A stretch of 34,473 bases of DNA from Burkholderia dolosa (GCF_902499135.1 NZ_CABVPR010000065.1:1-34473), one strand, 5' to 3'; positions 1-8,046 are shown, numbered from the stretch's first letter. Notes: generated from the letters alone by a model not told the origin. A program made the numbers and translations.

Positions 1-144
1 CGGCATCGCGCTCGGCGCGCGGACGGCGGCGGCCGTGTCCGCGGCCGCCAGCGGCTGCGCGGCGACGCCGCAGCACCACAGGGCGACGAGCGTCGAGCAG
101 AGCCGGCGCACCGCCGGCCAGCATGAAAAAGCGGGCGCTGTCAT
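1..144 (-). CDS. Partial secreted protein (N-terminus only)
   Basis: An open frame runs off the left edge of the window on the minus strand. From a GTG at 111 it reads MRRLCSTLVALWCCGVAA, then QPLAAADTAAA: a positively charged start, a hydrophobic core and an A-x-A-type cleavage region, so a Sec signal peptide is likely. An in-frame ATG at 144 would add eleven residues (MTAPAFSCWPA). Neither start has a convincing ribosome-binding site. Only 37-48 residues are visible, so the function cannot be told. It is divergent from the MreB-like gene. Confidence 0.45.
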   Translation of the reverse strand, partial: MTAPAFSCWPAVRRLCSTLVALWCCGVAAQPLAAADTAAAVRAPSAMP

Positions 145-307
145 CGTGAAATATCTGGCGTGATCGGGCGAGAGGCGCCTGCCGGAAGCAGGCGAGACCG
201 AGAGATTACGTGTTTTGCGGAGGCTGCGCGAGGGGCGCCGATGACGCGAATCGCAGCCGGAAACACGTTTTCGGCAATTTGACCGTGAAAAAATCGTACG
301 GATTGCC

Positions 308-334
308 TAAAGTAACGGAAGGATTTGCCGCTAA
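308..334 (+). promoter_or_regulatory. Putative sigma-28 (FliA) flagellar promoter
   Basis: TAAAGTAA (308-315), an 11-nt spacer, then GCCGCTAA (327-334). The enteric FliA consensus is TAAAGTTT-N11-GCCGATAA, so both boxes and the spacing match closely. The -10 box ends 75 nt before the ATG of the MreB-like gene and points toward it. No other gene lies in between. Confidence 0.7.
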
Positions 335-409
335 CCCGTTGATAAAGCGGCACACGTGCTGCGGGGACACGGCACGGCCGTGCGGCCCGTTCATTCATAA
401 GGGTTCGAT

Positions 410-1444
410 ATGCCGACACCGCTGTTCGGAAAGTTGTTTGCGCAACCCGTTGCGATCGACCCCGGAACGGCGAGTACGCGTATTTATACGCACGAGCGCG
501 GTGTGGTGCTGAACCAACCGTCGGTGGTGTGCTTTCACAAGGCCGTCACGGCCGACGGACGAGCGGCGGTAGCGGCTGTCGGGGAACTCGCGAAGGCGCT
601 GCTCGGGCGCGAACCAGCGCATCTGGAAGCTGTGAAGCCGATGCAGAATGGGGTCATCGCCGACGCGCACGCGGCTCAGCAGATGATCCGCAGCTTCATC
701 GACATGTCTCAGACCCGTTCGCGCTTCGGTCGCCGCGTCGACGTGACGTTATGTGTGCCGTCTGACGCGACGGCCGTCGAACGGCGTGCGATCCGCGATG
801 CGGCATTTGCTGCTGGCGTGTCCGACGTGGAGTTGATCGACGAGTCGCTCGCCGCGGCGCTCGGCGCGGGATTGCCGGTGACGGAACCGGTCGGCTCGAT
901 GGTCGTCGACATCGGCGGCGGCACGACGGAGGTCTCGGTGATAGCACTGGGCGGTATCGTGTATCACGAGGCAATCCGCGTCGGCGGCAGCCAGTTCGAC
1001 GCGGCAATCATCAACCATGTACGCAATGTGTACGGCGTGCTGCTCGGTGAGCAGACGGCCGAACACGTGAAGAAATCGATCGGCTCAGCCGTGAGCGCGG
1101 GGCCGCGCTCGTCGACGCACGCCGTCGGGCGCGGCGTCCAGGACGGCCTGCCGCGCTCCGTCGAGTTGTCGAACCACGATATCGCGGACGCGCTGGCCGC
1201 GCCGCTGAAGCAGGTGATCGGCACAGTGAAATCGGTGCTGGAAAACGCGCCGGCCGAACTCGTGACCGACATCGCGCACCGCGGCGTAGTGCTGACGGGT
1301 GGCGGCGCGCTGCTCGCCGACCTCGCGAGGCTGCTGTACAACGAAACGGGGCTCGTCGCACGAATTGCCGACGAGCCGGCCACGTGCGCGGTGCGTGGCG
1401 CCGGAGAGGCGATGGGCCGGCTCGCGATGTGTGCGGCGGCCTGA
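410..1444 (+). CDS. MreB-like actin-family protein (rod-shape determining protein paralogue)
   Basis: 344 residues, the usual MreB length (about 347). The actin-fold ATPase motifs are present: phosphate-1 IDPGTASTRIY near residue 16 (canonical MreB has IDLGTANTLIY), the phosphate-2 VVDIGGGTTEVSV near 165 and the adenosine motif VVLTGGGALL near 293. The usual EPMAAAIGAG is DESLAAALGAG here. The ATG at 410 follows AAGGG at about 399-403. No mreC/mreD follows, so it is unlikely to be the main cell-shape MreB, which normally heads an mreBCD cluster. The upstream sigma-28 promoter suggests expression with the flagellar/motility regulon. Family membership is clear; the specific role is inference. 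Confidence 0.9.
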   Translation: MPTPLFGKLFAQPVAIDPGTASTRIYTHERGVVLNQPSVVCFHKAVTADGRAAVAAVGELAKALLGREPAHLEAVKPMQNGVIADAHAAQQMIRSFIDMSQTRSRFGRRVDVTLCVPSDATAVERRAIRDAAFAAGVSDVELIDESLAAALGAGLPVTEPVGSMVVDIGGGTTEVSVIALGGIVYHEAIRVGGSQFDAAIINHVRNVYGVLLGEQTAEHVKKSIGSAVSAGPRSSTHAVGRGVQDGLPRSVELSNHDIADALAAPLKQVIGTVKSVLENAPAELVTDIAHRGVVLTGGGALLADLARLLYNETGLVARIADEPATCAVRGAGEAMGRLAMCAAA

Positions 1445-1650
1445 CGCCGCGCGGCCGGGTCGCGCGACGTTCGCCCATTCACAGTCCGACAAATTTCCGA
1501 CACTGGTCTCCCGCTTGCGCGACGAGGGCCGCAGCCGATCGCCGTCGCCGCGCACGGCCGCGCGCAGGCGCGCCGTGTTAGCGTTACGCGCCCGTACCGG
1601 GCCGCCCGCCGGATCTCCCGGCGCGCGAGCGATTCCGGGAGACCACCGTA

Positions 1651-2310
1651 TTGAAGAACCGTATCGGGCGGGGCCGCGTCGCCCTGCTGGGCCGCATGCT
1701 CGCGGCCGTCGCGTGCATCTGGATCGTCGCGGCCGTCGCGCTCGCCGCATACGGGATGCGGATGCGCAGTGAGCCCGCGGACGTCGCCGTGATCTTCGGC
1801 AGCGCGCTGGACGACGACGGCGCGCCGAAACCCGTGCTGACCGCGCGGCTCGACGTCGGCGTGCACTGCTACCGCAGCGGCCGGTGCCCGGTCATTCTCG
1901 TCAGCGGCGGGATCGACGGGCCGGGGCTGAACGAGGCGACCGCGATGCGCGACTATCTCGTCGCGCGCGGCGTGCCGGCCGACCGGATCGCCGTAGACGA
2001 CCAGGGCGACAACACGCTCGCGACCGCGCAGCACACGCTCGCCTACATGCGCGCGCATCGAATGTCGCGCGTGCTGATCGTCAGCCAGTATTACCACCTC
2101 GCGCGGGCGCGCCTCGCGTTCGAGCGCGTCGGCATCGAACCGTCGAACATCTACGTCGCGTATCCGCGCGCGTTCCAGTTGCGCGACGTCTATTCGAGCT
2201 GGCGCGAGGTGCCGGCGTATGCGGTGTACGCGGTACGTCTGTGGCTCGATCCGGATGCACGGCCGATGTCGTTCCGCCCGATGCTGTTTCTGATGAGCCT
2301 GTTTTCGTAG
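1651..2310 (+). CDS. YdcF/SanA family (DUF218) membrane-anchored protein
   Basis: 219 residues with a TTG start preceded by GGGAGA (about 1637-1642). An in-frame ATG at 1696 is an alternative but would cut the N-terminal arm. One transmembrane helix (about residues 12-34, MLAAVACIWIVAAVALAAYG) is followed by the DUF218 domain: VAVIFGSALDDDG, the VILVSGGIDGPGLNEA segment and VLIVSQYYHLARARL. SanA/ElyC/YdcF relatives act in envelope integrity and peptidoglycan precursor metabolism; the exact reaction is unknown. It stands alone, with a hairpin terminator after it. Confidence 0.85.
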   Translation: MKNRIGRGRVALLGRMLAAVACIWIVAAVALAAYGMRMRSEPADVAVIFGSALDDDGAPKPVLTARLDVGVHCYRSGRCPVILVSGGIDGPGLNEATAMRDYLVARGVPADRIAVDDQGDNTLATAQHTLAYMRAHRMSRVLIVSQYYHLARARLAFERVGIEPSNIYVAYPRAFQLRDVYSSWREVPAYAVYAVRLWLDPDARPMSFRPMLFLMSLFS

Positions 2311-2335
2311 CGCGGCGCGACGGGCGCGGCCGCGG

Positions 2336-2390
2336 CGGCGCGCGCGGAACCGGATTTGCTTCCCGGTCCGCAGGTTCGCCGCGCGCGCCG
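2336..2390 (+). terminator. Hairpin terminator after the YdcF-like gene
   Basis: Left arm 2336-2351 (CGGCGCGCGCGGAACC) pairs with 2373-2390 with only a 2-nt bulge, and TTTC follows directly. It lies 26 nt downstream of the stop. Confidence 0.6.
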
Positions 2391-2490
2391 TTTCACGTGC
2401 GGCGCCCGCTGCGCACGTCGCCCGTTCTGACCTATCCTGTGCGAAACATGCGACGCGCGCCGCGCGTTGCGCCTCGACACAGGAGTATCG

Positions 2491-4710
2491 ATGCCGAATC
2501 ACGCTGAAGCCACGACGACCCAGGCGCCGCAGGTCGCGCCTGTCGCCCCGACTCAAGCGTCGGGTCCCGCATTCATCGCCCCGGAAGCCGATCCGCAAGC
2601 GCTCGCGCGCAACAACCAGTACGTGCTGAAATCCGGCGACGCGTTCGTCGTCAGTGACGCGCTCGGCGACATCGGCGGTCACGACGACGGCCTGTTCGTC
2701 GACGACATGCGCGTGCTGTCGACATGGCGCCTGACGTTCGGCGGCCGCGCGCCGTCGCTGCTGTCCGGCGCGACGAGCGCCGACAACGCGTCGTTCACCG
2801 CACACCTGACGAACCGCCCGCTGCCGCCGCTCGGCGGCAAGGAAACGCCGGAAGGCGTGATCCATATCGAGCGGACGCGCGTGCTCGCGGGCGACGTGCT
2901 GTACGAAGCGCTGACGCTGACCAACTACGGCGCGAACGACGCGGAGGTGCCGCTGTCCCTGTCGTTCGCGGCCGATTTCAAGGACATGTTCGAAGTGCGC
3001 GGGATGCAGCGCCCGAAGCGCGGCACGGTCGGCACGCCGCGCGTCGATGCGGGCGCGGTACGGCTGTGTTACGACGGCCTCGACGGCGTCGAGCGCAACG
3101 TGACCGTGCATTTCTCGCCGGCGCCCGACGCGCTGTCGGTGGATCGCGCGGACTACACGCTGACGATCGCCGCGCAGGCGTGCGTGTCGATCTATCTGAC
3201 CGTCGATGCGACGCTCGGCGCCGCGCAGCGCGACGGGCCCGGATGCGGCCGCGTCGCGATGCGCACCGCGCTGGTCGGCGTGCATCGCGCGATGCGCGCG
3301 CGGCGCGAGTCGATGGCGCGCGTGCGGACCGGCAATCCGCTGTTCGACGCATGGCTCGACCGCTCGCTCGCCGATCTCGGGCTGTTGACCACGCAGCTCG
3401 ACACCGGGCCGTATCCGTATGCGGGCATTCCGTGGTTTTCGACGCCGTTCGGCCGCGACGCGGTGATCACGTCGCTGCAGATGCTGTGGCTGCAGCCGTC
3501 GCTGGCGCGCGGCGTGCTGCGGTTCCTCGCCGAGCATCAGGCGCGCGAGACGTCCGCGTTCCGCGATGCGGAGCCCGGCAAGATCATGCACGAGTTCCGC
3601 CGCAGCGAGATGGCGGCGACGGGCGAGGTGCCGTTCGCGCTGTATTACGGCGGCGTCGATACGACACCGCTGTTCATCGTGCTCGCCGGCGCGTACGTCG
3701 AACATACCGGCGACGACGCGCTGCTCGACGAACTGTGGCCGGCGCTCGAGCGCGCGGCGCAGTGGGTGATCGACAAGTGCCACCGCAATCCGTACGGGCT
3801 GCTCGACTATCAGCGCACGTCGGAGCGCGGTCTCGCGAACCAGGGCTGGAAGGACAGCCACGATTCGGTGTTCCACGCGGACGGCCGGTTTCCGGACGGC
3901 CCGATCGCGCTCGTCGAAGTGCAGGCGTATGCGTGCGCGGCGCTCGAGGCGATGGCTGCGTGCTCGCATCGGCGCGGCCACGCGGCCGATGCGACGCGCT
4001 ACGCGCTGCGGGCGAAGACGCTGCGCGAGCAGGTCGAAGCGCTGTTCTGGATGCCGGAGAGCGGCTTCTACGGGATCGCGCTCGACGGTCATGGCGAGCT
4101 GTGCCGCGTGCTCGCGTCGAACGCCGGGCACCTGCTCGCGTTCGGCTTGCCCGACGCGGCGCGCGGCGCGGCGGTCGCCGGCGTGCTCGGCTCGGCGCTG
4201 TTCGAGACCGGATGGGGCATTCGCACGCTCGCGGCCGGCCAGCCGCGCTTCAATCCGATGGCGTATCACAACGGCTCCGTGTGGCCGCACGACAATGCGT
4301 TGATCGCGCGCGGGCTCGCGCGCTACGGCGACAAGACCGCGGCCGTGAACCTGCTGCGAGCGCTGTTCGAGGCGGCGGTCAGCTTCGAGATGCGGCTGCC
4401 CGAGCTGTTCTGCGGATTCCCGCGCCGGCGCGGCGAACCGCCGACCGCGTATCCGGTCGCGTGTCTGCCGCAGGCATGGGCGGCCGGTGCGCCGTTCATG
4501 ATGCTGCAGGCATGTCTCGGCGTGAGCATCGACGCGGCGCGCCGCGAGGTGCGCGTCGAGCGTCCCGCGCTGCCCGAAGGCGTCGACTGGCTGCGTATCG
4601 ACGACTTGCGGGTCGGCGACGAAACCGTGTCGCTGACGTTCCGCCGCGTCGACGGCCACGTGGTCGCGGCAGCCGAGCCGGGACGCGTGAACGTGGTCGC
4701 GGTGCTGTAA
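2491..4710 (+). CDS. Glycogen debranching-type enzyme (amylo-alpha-1,6-glucosidase family)
   Basis: 739 residues from the ATG at 2491, which has AGGAG five bases before it (2481-2485); the frame is open further upstream to a TTG at 2467 without a ribosome site. The N-terminal third (about 25-220) resembles the debranching-enzyme N-terminal beta-sandwich (QYVLKSGDAFVVSDALGDI, then DDGLFVDDMRVLSTWRL). The rest is an (alpha/alpha)6-barrel glucosidase domain with PYAGIPWFSTPFGRDAVIT, GWKDSHDS and AYHNGSVWPHDNALIARGL, segments that carry the acidic catalytic residues in this superfamily. It is expected to hydrolyse alpha-1,6 branch points in glycogen or similar glucans in the cytoplasm. No glg or tre genes are adjacent. 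Family assignment is firm, substrate is not. Confidence 0.9.
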   Translation: MPNHAEATTTQAPQVAPVAPTQASGPAFIAPEADPQALARNNQYVLKSGDAFVVSDALGDIGGHDDGLFVDDMRVLSTWRLTFGGRAPSLLSGATSADNASFTAHLTNRPLPPLGGKETPEGVIHIERTRVLAGDVLYEALTLTNYGANDAEVPLSLSFAADFKDMFEVRGMQRPKRGTVGTPRVDAGAVRLCYDGLDGVERNVTVHFSPAPDALSVDRADYTLTIAAQACVSIYLTVDATLGAAQRDGPGCGRVAMRTALVGVHRAMRARRESMARVRTGNPLFDAWLDRSLADLGLLTTQLDTGPYPYAGIPWFSTPFGRDAVITSLQMLWLQPSLARGVLRFLAEHQARETSAFRDAEPGKIMHEFRRSEMAATGEVPFALYYGGVDTTPLFIVLAGAYVEHTGDDALLDELWPALERAAQWVIDKCHRNPYGLLDYQRTSERGLANQGWKDSHDSVFHADGRFPDGPIALVEVQAYACAALEAMAACSHRRGHAADATRYALRAKTLREQVEALFWMPESGFYGIALDGHGELCRVLASNAGHLLAFGLPDAARGAAVAGVLGSALFETGWGIRTLAAGQPRFNPMAYHNGSVWPHDNALIARGLARYGDKTAAVNLLRALFEAAVSFEMRLPELFCGFPRRRGEPPTAYPVACLPQAWAAGAPFMMLQACLGVSIDAARREVRVERPALPEGVDWLRIDDLRVGDETVSLTFRRVDGHVVAAAEPGRVNVVAVL

Positions 4711-4723
4711 CGGCGCGCCGCAC

Positions 4724-4763
4724 GTGCGCGAACGTTGCGCGTCGTCGCGCCACGTTCGCGCAC
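4724..4763. terminator. Strong symmetrical hairpin after the debranching gene
   Basis: GTGCGCGAACGT (4724-4735) and ACGTTCGCGCAC (4752-4763) are perfect 12-bp inverted repeats, and inside them GCGCG (4737-4741) pairs with CGCGC (4746-4750) around a TCGT loop. Fourteen bases downstream of the stop. There is no T-run, so it is either a terminator lacking one or an mRNA 3'-end stabiliser. Confidence 0.55.
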
Positions 4764-4811
4764 GGCGACATAGAATCGTCACATGACCCTGAACGATGGC
4801 GGAGGCACACG

Positions 4812-5063
4812 ATGACGACCGACAACCGGCCCGACGACGGCGCGCACAAGCTCGAGAATCTCGAAGCGGCGGTCGATCACCTGCACCGGTCGATCGAATC
4901 GCAGAGCATCGCGGTCGGCGCGGCGAAGGGCATTCTGTTCAGCCTGATCGAAACGCTCGGTGCGCTGATCGGCGATCCCGATCTGCCCGAACATGCGCGC
5001 TCCGGGTACGAAGCGCTGCGCGACAAGGCGCGCGAATTGCGCGGCGGGCTCGACCGGCATTGA
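4812..5063 (+). CDS. Small conserved hypothetical helical protein
   Basis: 83 residues (MTTDNRPDDGAHKLENLEAA...), ATG at 4812 with GGAGG at 4800-4804. It is predicted almost wholly helical, with heptad-like spacing (LENLEAAVDHLHRSIESQ) and no signal peptide or membrane segment. I recognise no domain. It is the last gene before the repeat island, separated from the debranching gene by the hairpin, so probably a separate transcript. Confidence 0.75.
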   Translation: MTTDNRPDDGAHKLENLEAAVDHLHRSIESQSIAVGAAKGILFSLIETLGALIGDPDLPEHARSGYEALRDKARELRGGLDRH

Positions 5064-5149
5064 CTACGAACGATCGGGCGGGCGCCGGCGGATGCGTATG
5101 CGCCAACGGGCCGTGCGGGCGCTGCCCGATCCTGCGCGGGCCGCGGAAA

Positions 5150-5223
5150 ATCCCTTGCACTCAATGAGTTAGGCCGCCGATGCGCAGGATATCCACAAGC
5201 TTGCCAACAAAATCTGTGGAGAA
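5150..5223 (+). repeat. IHF/DnaA-box repeat, unit 1
   Basis: IHF-like core at 5159-5171 (ACTCAA-TGAG-TTA, one mismatch to WATCAANNNNTTR). Box A ATATCCACA 5189-5197. Inner core GCTTGCCAACAAAATC. Box B TGTGGAGAA 5215-5223 (reverse complement TTCTCCACA). Each box is one mismatch from the DnaA consensus TTWTNCACA. Confidence 0.9.
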
Positions 5224-5314
5224 CCGCTCGGCCTGGCGCGACGCGCGCGAATCGCCGTGCGTCGGCGCCAACCGACTGCCGCGCGGTTGACCTGCGGCGC
5301 GCACGCTACCCAAT

Positions 5315-5388
5315 CCCCTTTTGTATCAACACGTTACACGTTACATCGGCCGAATATCCACAGGCTTGCCAACAAAAACTGTGGATAA
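5315..5388 (+). repeat. IHF/DnaA-box repeat, unit 2
   Basis: IHF-like core 5324-5336 (TATCAA-CACG-TTA) is a perfect consensus match. Box A ATATCCACA 5354-5362. Box B TGTGGATAA 5380-5388, whose reverse complement TTATCCACA is the strongest known E. coli DnaA box (R1/R4). Confidence 0.92.
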
Positions 5389-5492
5389 ATCGCGCGCGAT
5401 TGTGTCGTGCCGGTTGGCGATGACGCGGATCGTATGCGACCGTCCGGCGAACGGACGCGGACACTGCCCGTCGTGTGTGTGGACGGCGGTAA

Positions 5493-5566
5493 AGCGTGTC
5501 CGATCAACGGGTTAGGCCCGACGTACCCAGGATGTCCCCATCGTTGCCAACATTTTCTGTGGACAA
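5493..5566 (+). repeat. IHF/DnaA-box repeat, unit 3 (overlaps the end of penR)
   Basis: IHF-like core 5502-5514 (GATCAA-CGGG-TTA). Box A is degenerate (ATGTCCCCA, 5532-5540); box B TGTGGACAA 5558-5566. Read on the minus strand, this unit supplies the last 20 residues and the stop codon of penR. Confidence 0.9.
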
Positions 5567-6475
5567 ACCGCGTGCGGCGTCATCCGGCGGCGCGTGCGCC
5601 GCGTCGGCCGCCTCGGCGACGATCCAGTCGCGAAAGAGCGTCATTGCGGGCGTCAGCGGTTTCGACTTCAGCGACGTGAGCCAGTAGCCGCCCGCGTGCA
5701 CGTCGATGTCGAGCGGCCGCACGAGCTGGCCGAGCTGCAGCTCGCGCGCGAACATGCAGGCCGGCGCGAGCGCGACGCCGGCGCCCTGCATCGCGGCCTC
5801 GACCATCAGCCGCGACGAATCGAACACGGGCCCGTTGACCGCCCACGGCTCGAGCTGCGCGGCCTCGAACCAGCCGAGCCATTCGTCGGTGCGGTACGAG
5901 CGCAGCAGCGTTTTGCTCGCGAGGTCGGCCGGCTGCGCGACGCGGCGCGCGATCTCCGGCGCGCACAGCGCGGTGAGCGGCGCGTCGAGCAGCCGCTCGT
6001 TGCGCGTCGCGGGCCAGTTGCCTTCGCCGAAGCGGATCGCGAAGTCGAGCCCTTCGGCCGCAAGGTCGACGACGTTGTTGTTGGTCCTCAGCCGCAGCTT
6101 GACGAACGGATGCGTGTCGCCGAAGCGCTTCAGCCGCGGCATTAGCCAACCTATCGCGAAGGTGCCGACGACGCCGAGCGTCAGCACTTCGCGAAAGCGC
6201 CCGCCGTCGAACTGCTTGAGCACCGTTTCGATCCGGCTGAACGCGTCGCTCAATACCGGCAGCAGCGCGCGTCCTTCGTCGGTGAGCGCGAGGCCGCGCG
6301 GCAAACGCGTGAACAGCGCGCAGCCGAGCCGCTCTTCGAGCGAGCGCACCTGCTGGCTGACCGCGGCTTGCGTGACGCTCAGTTCGAGGCCCGCGCGCGT
6401 GAAGCTCAGATGGCGCGCCGACGATTCGAACGCGCGCAGTGCATTCAGCGGAAGGTGAGGGCGGAGCTTGGTCAT
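5504..6475 (-). CDS. penR: LysR-type regulator of beta-lactamase (PenR/AmpR)
   Basis: 323 residues. The N-terminus (LPLNALRAFESSARHLSFTRAG) and the winged helix (LSVTQAAVSQQVRSLEERLG) follow the AmpR pattern closely, and the substrate-binding domain fills about residues 90-295. AmpR proteins sense muropeptides released during beta-lactam stress and activate the divergent beta-lactamase gene, here penA 130 bp away. AmpR relatives are about 290-300 residues. The excess at the C-terminus, LSTENVGNDGDILGTSGLTR plus the stop, is encoded by repeat unit 3, so that tail is repeat-derived and probably dispensable. Assignment to the AmpR group is strong; the ligand is inferred from the family. Confidence 0.93.
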   Translation of the reverse strand: MTKLRPHLPLNALRAFESSARHLSFTRAGLELSVTQAAVSQQVRSLEERLGCALFTRLPRGLALTDEGRALLPVLSDAFSRIETVLKQFDGGRFREVLTLGVVGTFAIGWLMPRLKRFGDTHPFVKLRLRTNNNVVDLAAEGLDFAIRFGEGNWPATRNERLLDAPLTALCAPEIARRVAQPADLASKTLLRSYRTDEWLGWFEAAQLEPWAVNGPVFDSSRLMVEAAMQGAGVALAPACMFARELQLGQLVRPLDIDVHAGGYWLTSLKSKPLTPAMTLFRDWIVAEAADAAHAPPDDAARGLSTENVGNDGDILGTSGLTR

Positions 6476-6510
6476 AAGAATTTCTTTTGTCGGCGGTGAA
6501 TTATCGTTGC

Positions 6511-6539
6511 TTGTCAGTCGACCGTAAAGTCACGATAGT
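6511..6539 (+). promoter_or_regulatory. Putative penA promoter in the penR-penA intergenic region
   Basis: TTGTCA (6511-6516), 17-nt spacer, GATAGT (6534-6539), directed at penA. A short inverted repeat, TATCG 6502-6506 with CGATA 6533-6537, brackets the -35 and could be part of the PenR binding region, but this is weak. Confidence 0.55.
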
Positions 6540-6605
6540 GCTGTCTCGCCGGCCGGCCGTTTTGCATTCGTTCGTTTCGCAACCTTCCACCACGAGACAC
6601 TCGAC

Positions 6606-7499
6606 ATGACCCATTCATCGCAACGTCGAACCCTGTTGCTGGCCGCCGCAGCCGCGCCGCTCGCGCTGACCGTCAGCGCCTGCGCATCGTCGCGCGGTTC
6701 GACGCAGGACGTCGCGTCCGCGACGTCGTTTGCCGCGCTCGAACGCGCGGCCGGCGGACGGCTCGGCGTATGTGCAATCGACACCGCGAGCGGCCGGCGC
6801 GCGCAGCATCGCGCGGACGAGCGCTTCCCGTTCTGCAGCACGTTCAAGGCGATGCTCGGCGCGGCGGTGCTCGCGCGCAGCATCGCGCAACCCGCGCTGC
6901 TGCAGCAGCGCGTCGCATACGGCAAGGCCGATCTCGTCAGTTATTCGCCGGTGACGGAGCAGCACGTCGGCGCCGGCATGACCGTCGCCGAGCTGTGCGC
7001 GGCCACGATCCAGTACAGCGACAACACGGCCGCGAACGTGCTGATGAAGCTGATCGGCGGCCCGCAGGCGGTCACCGCGTATGCGCGTTCGATCGGCGAC
7101 GCTACGTTCCGGCTCGATCGCTGGGAAACCGAACTCAACACCGCGCTGCCCGGCGACCCGCGCGACACGACGACGCCGGCCGCGATGGCCGCGAGCCTGC
7201 GCGCGCTGATGCTCGGCGACGCGCTGCCGAGTGCGCAACGCGCGCAGTTCGTCGAATGGCTGCGCGGCAACAAGGTCGGCGACAAGCGGATTCGTGCAGG
7301 CGTGCCGGCCGGCTGGCGAGTCGGCGACAAGACGGGCACCGGCGGCTACGGGACGACGAACGACGCGGGCGTCGCATGGCCGCCGTCGGGTGCGCCGATC
7401 GTGCTGGCCGTGTACTACACGCAGGCACGTGCCGACGCGCGCGCGAAGGACGACGTGATCGCGGCCGCGACGCGCATTGCGGTCGCGACGTTGCGTTGA
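6606..7499 (+). CDS. penA: Class A beta-lactamase PenA, Tat-exported lipoprotein
   Basis: 297 residues with all class A motifs: STFK (78-81, catalytic Ser78, Ambler 70) preceded by Cys77 (Ambler C69, typical of Burkholderia Pen enzymes), SDN (138-140), Glu174 in ETELN (Ambler E166-N170) and KTG (242-244). It acylates and hydrolyses the beta-lactam ring in the periplasm. The N-terminus has a twin-arginine SQRRTLLL and a lipobox VSAC ending at Cys26, indicating Tat export and lipid anchoring, as reported for B. pseudomallei PenA. ATG at 6606 with a weak ribosome site. Divergent from penR, which should control it. A hairpin follows the stop. Confidence 0.96.
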   Translation: MTHSSQRRTLLLAAAAAPLALTVSACASSRGSTQDVASATSFAALERAAGGRLGVCAIDTASGRRAQHRADERFPFCSTFKAMLGAAVLARSIAQPALLQQRVAYGKADLVSYSPVTEQHVGAGMTVAELCAATIQYSDNTAANVLMKLIGGPQAVTAYARSIGDATFRLDRWETELNTALPGDPRDTTTPAAMAASLRALMLGDALPSAQRAQFVEWLRGNKVGDKRIRAGVPAGWRVGDKTGTGGYGTTNDAGVAWPPSGAPIVLAVYYTQARADARAKDDVIAAATRIAVATLR

Positions 7500-7504
7500 G
7501 CGAT

Positions 7505-7551
7505 GCGGCACGGCGCGCACGGTATCGACGATGCCGCGCGTGCCGTGCCGC
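7505..7551 (+). terminator. Hairpin after penA
   Basis: GCGGCACGGC (7505-7514) and GCCGTGCCGC (7542-7551) are perfect 10-bp inverted repeats, five bases after the penA stop. No T-run follows. Confidence 0.5.
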
Positions 7552-7572
7552 TGTCGTGATCGGCGCGTCGAA

Positions 7573-7646
7573 ACGTTGCGCGATCAACGACTTGCGCGAT
7601 CGATGCTCAGGATATCCACACCGTTGCCAACAAAAACGGTGGAAAA
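7573..7646 (+). repeat. IHF/DnaA-box repeat, unit 4
   Basis: IHF-like core 7582-7594 (GATCAA-CGAC-TTG). Box A ATATCCACA 7612-7620. Box B GGTGGAAAA 7638-7646 (reverse complement TTTTCCACC, one mismatch). The inner core TTGCCAACAAAAA is kept. Confidence 0.88.
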
Positions 7647-7745
7647 GCAGGGCGCGCAGCGGCCGTCGTTGCGAAGCGGATAGCGCAGTGGAGGGCGCCG
7701 CGCGTTCGAACGGCATGCGTGCGTCGTTCGTAGCACCGCGGACAA

Positions 7746-7819
7746 ACGCTTTCGGATCAAATGCTTGGTCGCGGTATGCGCAGGCTATCCACATGCTTGC
7801 CAACAAAATCTGTGGACAA
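7746..7819 (+). repeat. IHF/DnaA-box repeat, unit 5
   Basis: IHF-like core 7755-7767 (GATCAA-ATGC-TTG). Box A CTATCCACA 7785-7793. Box B TGTGGACAA 7811-7819. Inner core GCTTGCCAACAAAATC identical to unit 1. Confidence 0.9.
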
Positions 7820-7845
7820 GCCCGCATGCGGCGGCCGGACGATCG

Positions 7846-8046
7846 TCAGCCGCGCCGGTCCTCGACGGCCGGCCACCGTGCGAACGCGAACACCCACAAC
7901 ATGACGAAGTTCACGACCGGGATGAACATCGTCAGCACCCACCAGCCGGAATGGCCGGTGCGCCGGACGATGCGGACATAGGGATAGACGACGATCGCGA
8001 CGATGACGAGCGAGATGAGCAGTTGCGCGGCGGTGACGTGTTCCAT
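7846..8046 (-). CDS. Small two-helix membrane protein
   Basis: 66 residues from the ATG at 8046, which follows GAGGAAG on the minus strand; the open frame upstream of it lacks a ribosome site. Two hydrophobic segments (AAQLLISLVIVAIVVYPYV and WWVLTMFIPVVNFVMLWVF) are joined by a basic loop RIVRRTGHSGWW. The GxSGWW...IPxVN pattern resembles small DUF805/DUF5684-like membrane proteins, a weak similarity. Convergent with penA and flanked by repeat units 5 and 6. Function unknown. Confidence 0.75.
   Translation of the reverse strand: MEHVTAAQLLISLVIVAIVVYPYVRIVRRTGHSGWWVLTMFIPVVNFVMLWVFAFARWPAVEDRRG

Larger units (their letters stand above)
5064..5503. other. Intergenic region with repeat units 1-3
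   Basis: 440 bases without a gene between the small helical protein and penR. It holds two complete IHF/DnaA-box repeat units and the beginning of a third, which runs into the end of penR. Nothing else is recognisable. Confidence 0.8.
7500..7845. other. Intergenic region with penA hairpin and repeat units 4-5
   Basis: 346 bases between the penA stop and the end of the small membrane protein gene. Besides the hairpin and two repeat units nothing is recognisable. Confidence 0.75.

Noticed and set aside
331-343. Reverse-strand 13-base match (CTAACCCGTTGAT) to the IHF part of repeat units 3 and 6
   Set aside because: The rest of the unit is absent at the fixed distances (+28 and +54), and the bases are explained by the sigma-28 -10 region. 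Treated as coincidence.
964-4782. A 1272-codon open frame on the minus strand
   Set aside because: It is the high-GC shadow of the MreB-like, YdcF-like and debranching genes: Arg/His-rich composition, no domain and no ribosome site. The plus-strand genes have clear families.
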